Made by a program: the position numbers and the translations under genes
In this document: positions 1-6,327 of the stretch, piece by piece
How positions within the stretch are numbered: position 1 is the first letter of the stretch
Layout of the letters: each line of letters opens with the position of its first letter
The notes under the pieces: generated by a model
What the model was told of the DNA's origin: nothing
The model's database searches: none
Seen by the model: the letters and a program-made list of their open reading frames with translations, nothing else
NCBI GenBank assembly: GCA_031278135.1
Contig: JAITKY010000263.1
Coordinates: 1-6,633 of the forward strand
Length of the DNA stretch: 6,633 nt
Reading direction: 5' to 3'
From: Prevotellaceae bacterium
GTDB taxonomy: Bacteria > Bacteroidota > Bacteroidia > Bacteroidales > UBA932

Positions 1-35
1 ATTTGGGGACAAAAAAATTGCCTTATTCTGTTCAT
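1..35 (-). CDS. Possible start of a further ORF, cut by the window edge
   Basis: On the minus strand an ATG lies 3 nt past the GSCFA stop codon and stays open for 11 codons (MNRIRQFFCPQ) to the window edge. The tight spacing fits a third gene in the same leftward operon. The visible part is too short to recognise a family, and an open frame this short could be chance. Confidence 0.25.
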   Translation of the reverse strand, partial: MNRIRQFFCPQ

Positions 36-38
36 TTT

Positions 39-1031
39 TTAATTCTGAAAATTCTGATTCCATTTCAAGTAAGGATACTGTTTTTTCAGTTCGGTTTCTT
101 TTTTGTCTGTATTTTCGACGAATTTTCTGTAACTGCTTGTTGTGGTGTTAAAAGGGCGGTGTGCACGGGCAAGATTCAGTTTTTTTATTTCGGCAATTAT
201 CTTCTTGTCCTGTTCGTCGATCATCGAATCGATAAACACCTTTCTTATATAATCGACTGCTGTTTCCGACAGATGACACAAGTCTTTTTCGTAGAAACGG
301 TAATCTCTCAATTCATCCATAACGATTTCAAATGCAGGAAAATAAAAGCACTTGTTGGGGAAGATGTTTGTCAGTTTGTCCACGGCCAGAATAAGGATTG
401 ATTTACTGATTTGATTATCGTGTGCGCCGTTTTTAAGATGCCTGACCGGACTGACCGAAAACACAATTTTTAATTCCGGTAATATTTTCGCAATATCATT
501 CACAAAATCAGCATATTGTTTCACAACTTCATCAATGGAAAGACACTCGTGTACAAAATTAGTCGAAGACAGTTTATGACAGTTTCCCACAATCTCGCCG
601 GACGTTTTCGAATGAAAGACATATGCCGTCCCGAATGTGATAAACAGATATTTAGAGGAATACAGCATGTTCGATGCAACAGACAATTGTCTGTTCATTT
701 TTTCCAGCGCTTTCGACCTGTCAATATCCGAAAACGAACTGTGAAACAGAAACGAAGACCATAACTCGTCAAACTCAAACAAATCCTCTGACGACAGCAG
801 TCTTTTTCCGATTAACATTTTCAATGCCAGAAGTATGGACGCAGGATTATACAATGCTCCGAAAGGATTTATCTCGCAGTGAAATTTCAACGATTTCATC
901 GCTTCCCCAATATTTGACGTAAAACACGAACCAATCCAAACAGATGTATCTCTGTACGTTATTCTGAAAGGATAATTGGGAACTGTTGCGGGAGTATAGA
1001 AACCGTCAATATTTGCTACGCTGGAACGCAC
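39..1031 (-). CDS. GSCFA domain-containing protein (SGNH-hydrolase-like)
   Basis: A 330-residue protein of the GSCFA family, which is common in Bacteroidota and has no firmly established reaction. The name-giving block reads GSCFTSNIGEAM at about residues 34-45, so the usual final Ala is Thr here. Further family blocks are NPFGALYNP (~55-63), the FGTAYVF strand, SPVRHLKNGAHDNQISKS (~194-211), and the C-terminal ELRDYRFYEKDLCHLSETA (~239-257). The early GSCF Ser and the late Asp-x-x-His resemble the first and last catalytic blocks of SGNH/GDSL esterases, so an acyl-ester hydrolase or transferase on a glycan is a reasonable inference, not shown. I see no signal peptide. The start is a GTG: no ATG occurs before the GSCF motif, and AGAAGG lies 8 nt upstream of the GTG. 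This makes the gene overlap the end of the upstream envelope-protein gene by 26 nt, which implies co-transcription and perhaps coupled translation. Confidence 0.9.
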   Translation of the reverse strand: MRSSVANIDGFYTPATVPNYPFRITYRDTSVWIGSCFTSNIGEAMKSLKFHCEINPFGALYNPASILLALKMLIGKRLLSSEDLFEFDELWSSFLFHSSFSDIDRSKALEKMNRQLSVASNMLYSSKYLFITFGTAYVFHSKTSGEIVGNCHKLSSTNFVHECLSIDEVVKQYADFVNDIAKILPELKIVFSVSPVRHLKNGAHDNQISKSILILAVDKLTNIFPNKCFYFPAFEIVMDELRDYRFYEKDLCHLSETAVDYIRKVFIDSMIDEQDKKIIAEIKKLNLARAHRPFNTTTSSYRKFVENTDKKETELKKQYPYLKWNQNFQN

Positions 1032-3669
1032 CTTTGATTCCTTCTATTTTATTCACTTCACCGGCGACGTCTTTTGCTTCCGTAACCGTACTGAAGAAAC
1101 CGACGAAATATTTATATTTCCCATCAACGAGTTTGTATTTGATATCCAGACCTAACTGTGTGGTTATTTTTGCAAAACCGGGCTGTTTTAAGTCCAAACC
1201 GCCACTTGATGAGATCTGAACTATAAACTGACCATCGCTCAAAGCAACAAAACCTTTTGAAGACTGCGACTGTACCGGCTGTTGCGTTTGCGTTTGCGTT
1301 TGCGCAACTTGTTGAGGCTTTATCTGCGGCGGCGGCGGTGTTGATGTCGTTTGTTGCGATGAACCTGTGCCGGTCTGCGATTTTGTTTGCGCGACAGACT
1401 GTAAAACAGGTAAACGCGAGTATTCCAACTCTTTAGAGGCATCTACTCTGGTTACTGTATATGTAATTCTGTTATTCATACGATGTTCGTCTGCCGTAAT
1501 AGGATTCCGTACCAGCGGGTTTTGACGTCCCATACCTTGCGGAGTCACCAATTGTGACACGTTAACTTTCTTGGCTATCAGATAGTCTTTGACCGCATTA
1601 ACCCTGTATTGCGACAGGTTTTTAGCAATATCCTGTTTATATGCCACATCCACGTGTCCTTTGAGTTGTATTATGCAATGTGGATTCTGTATGAACATGT
1701 TGGCGAGACGGTCTAATTCCCTGTACGATTCTGTAAGGAGATTTGCTTTATCTTCCTGAAAATTGATATTCGGGATGATAATTTCTTTATTGATATCGAA
1801 CTTTTGCAGAGCGAAATCCAGATCATGTCCGTTGGCTTTATTATATTCATACCGTTGAAAACTATTGGTAACGTGCACATTTTTGCTGTCCCAGAAATAT
1901 CCTTTGGGGTCAACCCGTACCATGTAATCGGTATTGCTTGTCAGTTCCGAGAATTTGTATATACCGCTTGGATCGACATTTGTTGTCTGCTGTATTATTC
2001 CATTGGCAATGAGTATGACAGTCGTATTCTCCAATGGCGTCAAAGTCAGGATATCGTAAACTTTTCCCGAAATGACTGCTGCATTTGCCTGTAGGTCGAA
2101 GTCGAGATTGATACCGTTTTCCTTGCTGATTCGTGCGAACATGTCGCCCGTACTGGTAAATGTCTTTTCGGCAGGAGAATAACCCGGCACCGACGCTGTC
2201 AATCTGTATGTTGTCTTCGGAAGAACAGGAATGACAAAATCGCCGTTGACATCGGAGACTGTGTTGCTGAGCGATTTGTTTTCGATAAACAGTTCCAGCG
2301 ACACGTTGGACACGGGCGCTCCTGTATTTGAATCTTTTACCGCTCCAGCGACTGTAAGATTACTTGGAAAACCGTCGAACCGATAGATATCCGATCCTTG
2401 TCTGGTATTTCTTGAACTGACAAGCATACCTTCAGCTTTGTCAAGCCGTATAATCAAATTGTAATCATCGGCAGTAGAATTGAATGGAACGCCGAGATTA
2501 ATAGGTTTTTCGAATCCCAAACCTGTAATTCTGGAGACATAAATATCCAAACCTCCCATCCCGATTCTGCCGTCGGAAGCATAAAAGAAATAGCCATCGG
2601 AGATATGTGGATAGACTTCATTTCCTGCCGTATTGATGTTGTCGCCGGCATTGACGGGCACGCTGTTCCATGTGTCGCCGATTTTCGAGATATACCATAT
2701 ATCGCTCTTTCCTTTACCGCCGGGCATTGTCGATGTGAAATAGATACGGTCGCCTTCGGGAGTCATAAACGGATGTCCGACAGGTTCTCCCTGGCTTTGA
2801 ACTTCGATTTTTTCGTTCTTTTGCCATTTATTGCCGACCACCTGCATCGAATAAATATAAGCCTTTTTGCCGTCTAACCGAGTATAATACGCCTGTTTCG
2901 AATAAGGATCGTAAATCATGATCCCGTCGTCCGAAAAGTCTTTCATCTTGCTTAAATCCTTTATATCGTTGGCACGATTATAGTTACCGCCACTTCCTGT
3001 TGCCAGAAACACCGAAGTTTGGGCAAGTCCTTCTTTGGTATAATTTTTTTTCTGTTGTTTTTCGGGTATCGTTCTGTCGGAATATTTGCTGCCACCGGCA
3101 TCTTCCTCGTCATCTGTTTCTTCGGTCGATAAGACATTTCTTGTTGACGAAAATATCAGTGATTCATTGAAATAACTGACACCAAACTCGTTTTTGCTGG
3201 AATTGATTTTTTTGTCCAAAGGCTCTATTTTAAACAGCGACAGATTCTGTTGATTTTCTTTCGCAAACTTGACCGAAGCAATTTTAACTGCAATAGAGTT
3301 GTCGCCCGGATTTGCGAGACTGTACGATTCGTACGACGACTTTGCTTCGTCCATTTTTCCAAGTTTAAGTTGGACATCTCCAAGCATTAAATATGCTTCT
3401 GCCGACATATAACCCTGTTTTATAGCATCATTCAGGTTTTTTTCCGCTTCGGCAACTTTATTCAACCGGTAGTACGATATCCCTATTCGGTATTTGTATA
3501 ATGCTCTTTCGGAAGGATTCTCTTCCTTTCCAAATGCTGTTTTGTACATTTCTATCGCATTATTATAATCACCCGCAGCAAAATATTTATCCGCCTTTTT
3601 CGATTCTTTATTTGCTGCACTGACAATGCACGAAAACATTAACGACAATATAATAAACGTAATTCTCAT
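1006..3669 (-). CDS. TPR / PD40 beta-propeller / CRD / OmpA / SPOR envelope protein (PorE-like)
   Basis: An 887-residue exported, probably peptidoglycan-anchored protein. In order: signal peptide 1-18 (MRITFIILSLMFSCIVSA, likely cut before ANKES); TPR repeats ~22-125; an acidic and Lys-rich linker ~183-230; PD40/WD40-like propeller ~240-435 with repeated blades (IYFTS...SDIWYIS, FFYASDGRIGMGGLDIYVS, SDIYRF); two carboxypeptidase-regulatory-like beta-sandwiches ~437-525 and ~531-620; OmpA-C domain ~630-742 with GHVD, NLSQYR and NNRITYTV, so the Asp and Arg that hold diaminopimelate are present; a Gln/Thr/Pro linker ~750-805; and a SPOR domain ~812-887. TPR-propeller-CRD-OmpA is the order in PorE, the type IX secretion component that ties the outer-membrane machinery to peptidoglycan; the second CRD and the SPOR domain are extra. 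Whether it is the true PorE or a paralogue cannot be decided here. I chose the ATG over an in-frame TTG 12 codons upstream because it starts the signal peptide and the promoter -7 box overlaps the TTG. Cys14 has a poor lipobox (MFSC), so lipidation, known for PorE, is uncertain. Confidence 0.88.
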   Translation of the reverse strand: MRITFIILSLMFSCIVSAANKESKKADKYFAAGDYNNAIEMYKTAFGKEENPSERALYKYRIGISYYRLNKVAEAEKNLNDAIKQGYMSAEAYLMLGDVQLKLGKMDEAKSSYESYSLANPGDNSIAVKIASVKFAKENQQNLSLFKIEPLDKKINSSKNEFGVSYFNESLIFSSTRNVLSTEETDDEEDAGGSKYSDRTIPEKQQKKNYTKEGLAQTSVFLATGSGGNYNRANDIKDLSKMKDFSDDGIMIYDPYSKQAYYTRLDGKKAYIYSMQVVGNKWQKNEKIEVQSQGEPVGHPFMTPEGDRIYFTSTMPGGKGKSDIWYISKIGDTWNSVPVNAGDNINTAGNEVYPHISDGYFFYASDGRIGMGGLDIYVSRITGLGFEKPINLGVPFNSTADDYNLIIRLDKAEGMLVSSRNTRQGSDIYRFDGFPSNLTVAGAVKDSNTGAPVSNVSLELFIENKSLSNTVSDVNGDFVIPVLPKTTYRLTASVPGYSPAEKTFTSTGDMFARISKENGINLDFDLQANAAVISGKVYDILTLTPLENTTVILIANGIIQQTTNVDPSGIYKFSELTSNTDYMVRVDPKGYFWDSKNVHVTNSFQRYEYNKANGHDLDFALQKFDINKEIIIPNINFQEDKANLLTESYRELDRLANMFIQNPHCIIQLKGHVDVAYKQDIAKNLSQYRVNAVKDYLIAKKVNVSQLVTPQGMGRQNPLVRNPITADEHRMNNRITYTVTRVDASKELEYSRLPVLQSVAQTKSQTGTGSSQQTTSTPPPPQIKPQQVAQTQTQTQQPVQSQSSKGFVALSDGQFIVQISSSGGLDLKQPGFAKITTQLGLDIKYKLVDGKYKYFVGFFSTVTEAKDVAGEVNKIEGIKGAFQRSKY
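1282..1304 (-). repeat. In-frame hexanucleotide repeat coding for Gln-Thr in a linker
   Basis: On the plus strand TTGCG is followed by three exact TTTGCG units. On the coding strand these give alternating Gln and Thr codons (QTQTQTQ) in the disordered linker between the OmpA-like and SPOR domains. Because the unit is six bases, copy-number change would alter linker length without shifting the frame. Confidence 0.8.
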
Positions 3670-3702
3670 TTTAATTATAATTTTAACTTTCAGAATCAAC
3701 CG

Positions 3703-3733
3703 CAAAATTATGAAAATCTATTTAATTCAAAAA
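3703..3733 (-). promoter_or_regulatory. Predicted Bacteroidota promoter for the PorE-like gene
   Basis: On the minus strand TAATTTTG (3710-3703) matches the -7 consensus TAnnTTTG exactly. A TTTTTG (3733-3728) lies 17 nt upstream as a -33 box. Transcription would start near 3697, giving a leader of roughly 28 nt before the ATG at 3669. The site also overlaps the alternative TTG start, which argues against that start. Confidence 0.6.
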
Positions 3734-3756
3734 TATTTTAATCAATTTTTAACAAA
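3728..3756 (-). promoter_or_regulatory. Second, overlapping promoter-like site for the PorE-like gene
   Basis: TATTTTTG (3735-3728, minus strand) also fits TAnnTTTG, with TTTG (3756-3753) again 17 nt upstream. It reuses the -33 box of the nearer promoter as its -7 box. In DNA this AT-rich one of the two may be accidental. Confidence 0.3.
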
Positions 3757-3760
3757 TATT

Positions 3761-3798
3761 AGCCTGTATCAGCGTTCTTTAACACTTCGACACAGGCT
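3761..3798. repeat. Inverted repeat, 10-bp arms, possible operator
   Basis: AGCCTGTATC (3761-3770) faces GACACAGGCT (3789-3798). The arms are complementary except for one A/C mismatch, and the outer 7 bp are perfect. It is the most GC-rich element in an otherwise AT-rich region. It lies just upstream of the leftward promoters. No T-run follows on either strand, so it is not an intrinsic terminator. A dimeric regulator site, or a hairpin in an unmapped RNA, are the options. Confidence 0.5.
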
Positions 3799-3996
3799 GT
3801 AAAATCATATCAATTAACAGTTAATCAGCAGATTGTAAAAGAAAAATAACCTCGCTCACATTTTTAGTTTTTGTTTAAAAAAAAATAACGAAACATAAGC
3901 AAAAACTGTTGTCGTAAGACCCAAATTTGGTTTTTTTTTCATTTTTAACAGAAAATGTAACATCGTAAAGTTTTTTTTTGTTAATTCGCATATTAA

Positions 3997-4027
3997 TTTG
4001 ATGGTTATAAACAGAGATAATACTTTG
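3997..4027 (+). promoter_or_regulatory. Weak predicted promoter for the adenosyltransferase gene
   Basis: TTTG (3997-4000) is followed after 19 nt by ATACTTTG (4020-4027). The spacing and the TTTG half fit the Bacteroidota pattern, but the upstream TA of the -7 box is shifted by one base. Transcription would begin near 4034, leaving a leader of about 80 nt before the ATG at 4113. Confidence 0.4.
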
Positions 4028-4112
4028 TATAGCAGGAATTTATTTCGTATTTAATAAAGGTAAAAATGAACTAAAACTGTAAATAATTGTTAAAGTCCGA
4101 AATTATAGACAA

Positions 4113-4658
4113 ATGAAGATATATACAAAAAAAGGAGACAGAGGAGAAACGTCATTGATTGGCGGGAAACGGGTTCCCAAAAATCATATTCGCGTCGAGG
4201 CATACGGTGCAATTGACGAACTTATATCCGCTATCGGTGTAGTAAGAGCCTACGAAACAGATGATTATTACAAAAAATTTATTTTGGAAATACAAAATAA
4301 ACTGATGAATATCGCCGCATTACTTGCATCGGAAGGCGACACAACTAAACAGTTGCCCGGAATTTCGGACGGCGATATAGCCGTACTCGAAAGTGAAATC
4401 GACAGAATAACAGCGATATTGCCCAAACTAAACCATTTTGTCGTACCCGGAGGAAATTTATCCGAATCGTTCGCTCATCTTGCCCGCAGTATTTGCAGAC
4501 GCGCCGAAAGAATCATTGTCACGCTGACGCAGGAAGGGCATCAGGTCCCCGAATTTTTGGAAGCATACATCAACAGGCTGTCCGATTTTCTTTTTACTTT
4601 CGCACGCAGGCTGAATCGAGACGCAGAAAACATGGAAATTTGGATACCAAAAAAATAA
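4113..4658 (+). CDS. PduO-type cob(I)yrinic acid a,c-diamide / cob(I)alamin adenosyltransferase
   Basis: Transfers the 5'-deoxyadenosyl group of ATP to cob(I)alamin (or the corrinoid precursor) to make adenosylcobalamin, in the cytoplasm. The 181 residues match the usual size of a single-domain PduO N-terminal enzyme. Visible signatures are the ATP-binding N-terminus TKKGDRGETSLIGG (residues 5-18), EAYGAIDEL (29-37), the helix RSICRRAER (125-133) with its conserved arginines, and NRLSDFLFTFAR (154-165). These four helices form the trimeric bundle typical of the family. The frame begins with MKIYTKKGDRG, the normal family N-terminus, so the ATG is secure although no Shine-Dalgarno is seen. It may serve salvage of corrinoids for enzymes such as methylmalonyl-CoA mutase, but no cobalamin-dependent enzyme is in the window. 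I saw no B12-box-like sequence upstream. Confidence 0.96.
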   Translation: MKIYTKKGDRGETSLIGGKRVPKNHIRVEAYGAIDELISAIGVVRAYETDDYYKKFILEIQNKLMNIAALLASEGDTTKQLPGISDGDIAVLESEIDRITAILPKLNHFVVPGGNLSESFAHLARSICRRAERIIVTLTQEGHQVPEFLEAYINRLSDFLFTFARRLNRDAENMEIWIPKK

Positions 4659-4663
4659 TTCGA

Positions 4664-4695
4664 TTGTGTAATAATTTTTTTTTACTTTCGCGAAA
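4664..4695 (+). promoter_or_regulatory. Short gap with palindrome and weak promoter-like site
   Basis: The 90-nt gap before the DUF2795 gene has a TTG (4664-4666), a T-run, TTTACTTTCG (4681-4690) and a perfect 10-bp palindrome TTTCGCGAAA (4686-4695). The last TTTCG differs from a -7 TTTG by one base. An internal promoter is possible. No convincing terminator is seen, so read-through from the adenosyltransferase gene is equally likely. Confidence 0.25.
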
Positions 4696-4748
4696 TGCAA
4701 TATAGCATGAATATAAGGTTAAATATTTATAAAATAAGATATTAGATT

Positions 4749-4970
4749 ATGTACTGGACACTTGAATTAGCTTCAAAATTAGAAGATGCTCCATGGCCGG
4801 CAACAAAAGATGAGCTAATTGATTATGCAATCCGTTCGGGAGCGCCTCTCGAAGTAATTGAAAATCTTCAGGAACTTGAGGAAGATGGCGAAATATACGA
4901 GAATATCGAAGATATCTGGCCCGACTATCCAAGTAAAGAAGATTTTTTCTTTAATGAGGATGAATATTAA
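4749..4970 (+). CDS. DUF2795 family small acidic protein
   Basis: A 73-residue, strongly acidic cytoplasmic protein of the DUF2795 family, recognised from its opening MYWTLELASKLEDAPWPATK, the central helix ELIDYAIRSGAPLEVIENLQEL (about 22-43) and the closing WPDYPSKEDFFFNEDEY. Family members are small and no biochemical role is established. The PWPATKDELIDYA...GAP segment resembles a small helical domain. Full length appears present. The stop is 9 nt from the next start, so it is almost surely co-transcribed with ridA and birA. I infer no function beyond that; the near-complete match to the form I know from Bacteroidales suggests strong constraint. Confidence 0.9.
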   Translation: MYWTLELASKLEDAPWPATKDELIDYAIRSGAPLEVIENLQELEEDGEIYENIEDIWPDYPSKEDFFFNEDEY

Positions 4971-4979
4971 ATCGCTCGT

Positions 4980-5360
4980 ATGAAACGGATTATCAACACG
5001 GACAAGGCACCTGCAGCTGTCGGACCATACAGTCAGGCTGTAGAAGTGAACAACACGCTTTACGTTTCGGGACAGATTCCTGTTGACCCAAAAACAGGTA
5101 AATTTGTGAGCGATACGGATGTTAAAGAACAGGCACAGCAGGTTTTGAAAAATGTCGGGCAAATTTTAGACGCTGCCGGATATTCGTTTAAGGATGTCGT
5201 AAAATCGACTGTACTGTTGAAGAGTATCAGCGATTTCGCAGCGGTGAACGAGGTGTATGCTTCGTTCTATACCGAGAATTTGCCTGCGAGAGCGGCATTC
5301 GAAGTAGCAAATTTGCCTTTGGGCGCACTGGTCGAAATAGAAACAATTGCTGCAAAGTAG
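4980..5360 (+). CDS. ridA: RidA family reactive intermediate (enamine/imine) deaminase
   Basis: Hydrolyses reactive enamine/imine intermediates, such as 2-aminoacrylate released by PLP enzymes, to 2-keto acids and ammonia, protecting cytoplasmic PLP enzymes. At 126 residues it has the normal length of this trimeric family. Signatures are GPYSQAV (15-21), YVSGQIPVDPKTG (28-40), and the C-terminal LPARAAFEVANLPLGALVEIE (101-121). The active-site Arg is R104 and the conserved Glu is in the VEIE motif, so it looks like an active RidA and not one of the Arg-less relatives. The ATG starts MKRIINTDKAP, the usual N-terminus. It sits 9 nt after the DUF2795 gene and its stop is 1 nt before, or 11 nt inside, the start of the biotin ligase gene, depending on which TTG is used. 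Confidence 0.95.
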   Translation: MKRIINTDKAPAAVGPYSQAVEVNNTLYVSGQIPVDPKTGKFVSDTDVKEQAQQVLKNVGQILDAAGYSFKDVVKSTVLLKSISDFAAVNEVYASFYTENLPARAAFEVANLPLGALVEIETIAAK

Positions 5361-5361
5361 T

Positions 5362-6081
5362 TTGCTGTTCGATATTTTATATTACGAAACGCTTCCTTCA
5401 TCCAACGACGAAGCTATACGGCTCGCCTCTTCCGGAGCGCCGGAAAAAACAGTTGTCGTGTGCAGGGAACAGACCGCAGGACGAGGACAGAGAGAGAATT
5501 GCTGGGAAAGCGCTCCGGGCGATAATCTTACCGTGTCACTCATTTTGCGTCCTGTAGGCATGACGGCAGACGAACTGTTTATTTTGTCAAAAGCCTTTTC
5601 GGTCGCCGTTGTCGGAACTTTGAATCGTTATGGCATCGAGGCTGCAATAAAATGGCCCAACGATATTTATGTGGAGACACGGAAAATTGCCGGTATCCTG
5701 ATTGAACATTCCTTTTTGGGGAATAACCTTGTTTTCTCTGTTATCGGATTGGGATTGAATGTTAATCAGACAGTATTCCCGCCAATGAACATTGTTCCGA
5801 CATCGATCGCCGCCGAAACCGGAAAAGGTTGTTACGATACAAACGAAATACTGTCGTCGGTATTAGAGAGTTTTTATTCGCTGTATAAGTCGGATAAAAC
5901 GCTAATTCACAGCAAATATATGGAAAAATTATACCGACGAAAAGGATATTTCCAATACAGAACGAAAAACAGCAAAACGTTGATCGCCGAAATTCATAAC
6001 GTAGCCAATTCCGGAGAACTTGTCCTGAAAGATAAAAACGACAAATATCACTCTTTTTTGTTTAAAGAGATAGCATTTTAA
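5362..6081 (+). CDS. birA: Biotin--[acetyl-CoA-carboxylase] ligase (monofunctional BirA)
   Basis: Activates biotin with ATP to biotinyl-AMP and transfers biotin to the lysine of carboxylase carrier proteins, in the cytoplasm. It is 239 residues from this TTG and contains only the catalytic and small C-terminal domains; the N-terminal helix-turn-helix of repressor-type BirA is absent, so it should not be a biotin repressor. Visible are ETLPSSNDEA near the N-terminus, the biotinyl-AMP loop GRGQRENCWES (40-50), KWPNDIYV (97-104) with the catalytic Lys, KIAGILIE (108-115) and GLGLNVNQ (129-136). The loop is odd: the residue after GRGQR is Glu where Gly is normal. No ATG precedes the domain. TTG 5362 gives MLFDILYYETLPSSN, which aligns with the family start and follows the ridA stop by 1 nt. 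TTG 5347 would add five residues and overlap ridA by 14 nt. Either way translation is probably coupled. Confidence 0.94.
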   Translation: MLFDILYYETLPSSNDEAIRLASSGAPEKTVVVCREQTAGRGQRENCWESAPGDNLTVSLILRPVGMTADELFILSKAFSVAVVGTLNRYGIEAAIKWPNDIYVETRKIAGILIEHSFLGNNLVFSVIGLGLNVNQTVFPPMNIVPTSIAAETGKGCYDTNEILSSVLESFYSLYKSDKTLIHSKYMEKLYRRKGYFQYRTKNSKTLIAEIHNVANSGELVLKDKNDKYHSFLFKEIAF

Positions 6082-6107
6082 CAGGCATTCTTATGATCCT
6101 CTTATTT

Positions 6108-6134
6108 ATTTCACGAAAAAAAACTTTGTGAAAT
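6108..6134 (+). terminator. Probable terminator hairpin after birA
   Basis: ATTTCACGAA (6108-6117) pairs with TTTGTGAAAT (6125-6134): 10 bp with one G-U pair and a 7-nt loop. It begins 26 nt after the birA stop. The following TTCGCATTCTTT is only moderately T-rich and the stem is AT-rich, so it is a weak intrinsic terminator, and its position is the main support. Confidence 0.5.
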
Positions 6135-6152
6135 TTCGCATTCTTTATAGTT

Positions 6153-6190
6153 AAAAATCTGAAAAATCTGTGTGCTAAAACATGCTAAAA
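6153..6190. repeat. Two adjacent short direct repeats
   Basis: AAAAATCTG occurs twice in tandem (6153-6161, 6162-6170). TGCTAAAA then occurs twice at a 10-bp spacing (6173-6180, 6183-6190). No gene covers 6082-6419. The 10-bp, one-helical-turn period would suit a protein binding one face of the DNA, but AT-rich simple sequence can give this by chance. Confidence 0.5.
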
Positions 6191-6267
6191 TGCAGGAAAA
6201 ATATTAGCGGTTAATTTTCTTGGGGGAATTATAATCGCTTGAAAAACAAATTACAGGTTACATAAAT

Positions 6268-6327
6268 TAAAAATATTTCATCAATTGAAAAAATATTTGT
6301 TCGATTAAAAAAATATTTGTTCGATTA
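6268..6327. repeat. Three-copy 20-bp tandem repeat
   Basis: Two exact 20-bp copies (6288-6307, 6308-6327) of a unit with core AATATTTGTTCGATT are preceded at the same period by a third copy (6268-6287) that differs at 5 positions. Each exact copy carries a TTTG. The TTTG of the last copy (6316-6319) is placed as the -33 box of the promoter at 6341-6348. Relative to the predicted sigma-54 start near 6502 the array lies at about -234 to -175, where enhancer sites for sigma-54 activators are often found. Regulatory use is inference; the repeat itself is plain. Confidence 0.85.

Larger units (their letters stand above)
3706..4112. other. Divergent intergenic region, no gene seen
   Basis: About 400 nt of AT-rich DNA separates the leftward envelope operon from the rightward cobalamin/biotin cluster. 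I see no convincing ORF, tRNA or riboswitch. It contains promoter-like sites near both ends, one inverted repeat (3761-3798), and 9-base runs of A or T at 3877-3885, 3931-3939 and 3971-3979. A perfect palindrome CCAAATTTGG (3921-3930) abuts the second run. The runs may give intrinsic curvature. Confidence 0.7.

Noticed and set aside
3..401. Plus-strand 132-codon ORF opposite the GSCFA gene
   Set aside because: It is antisense to a clear family protein, and its translation looks like a compositional shadow with no recognisable domain.
2969..2976. TTGGCACG, a sigma-54 -24 half site on the plus strand
   Set aside because: The following bases are ATTATAGT, so no TTGC occurs at the required 4-bp spacing, and it lies inside the envelope-protein gene.
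3670..3705. TTG start at 3705 adding 12 residues to the envelope protein
   Set aside because: It would put a charged MRLILKVKIIIK stretch before a clean signal peptide, and it overlaps the predicted -7 box.
3921..3939. CCAAATTTGG followed by nine T as an intrinsic terminator
   Set aside because: The palindrome has no loop; a hairpin would have only a 3-bp stem, and no gene ends just upstream on that strand.
3670..4112. Cobalamin riboswitch before the adenosyltransferase gene
   Set aside because: I looked for the B12-box-like GCCACTG core and GC-rich helices; the region is AT-rich and shows neither.
4458..4700. Minus-strand ORF opposite the 3' end of the adenosyltransferase gene
   Set aside because: It is a shadow of the conserved adenosyltransferase frame with no family features.
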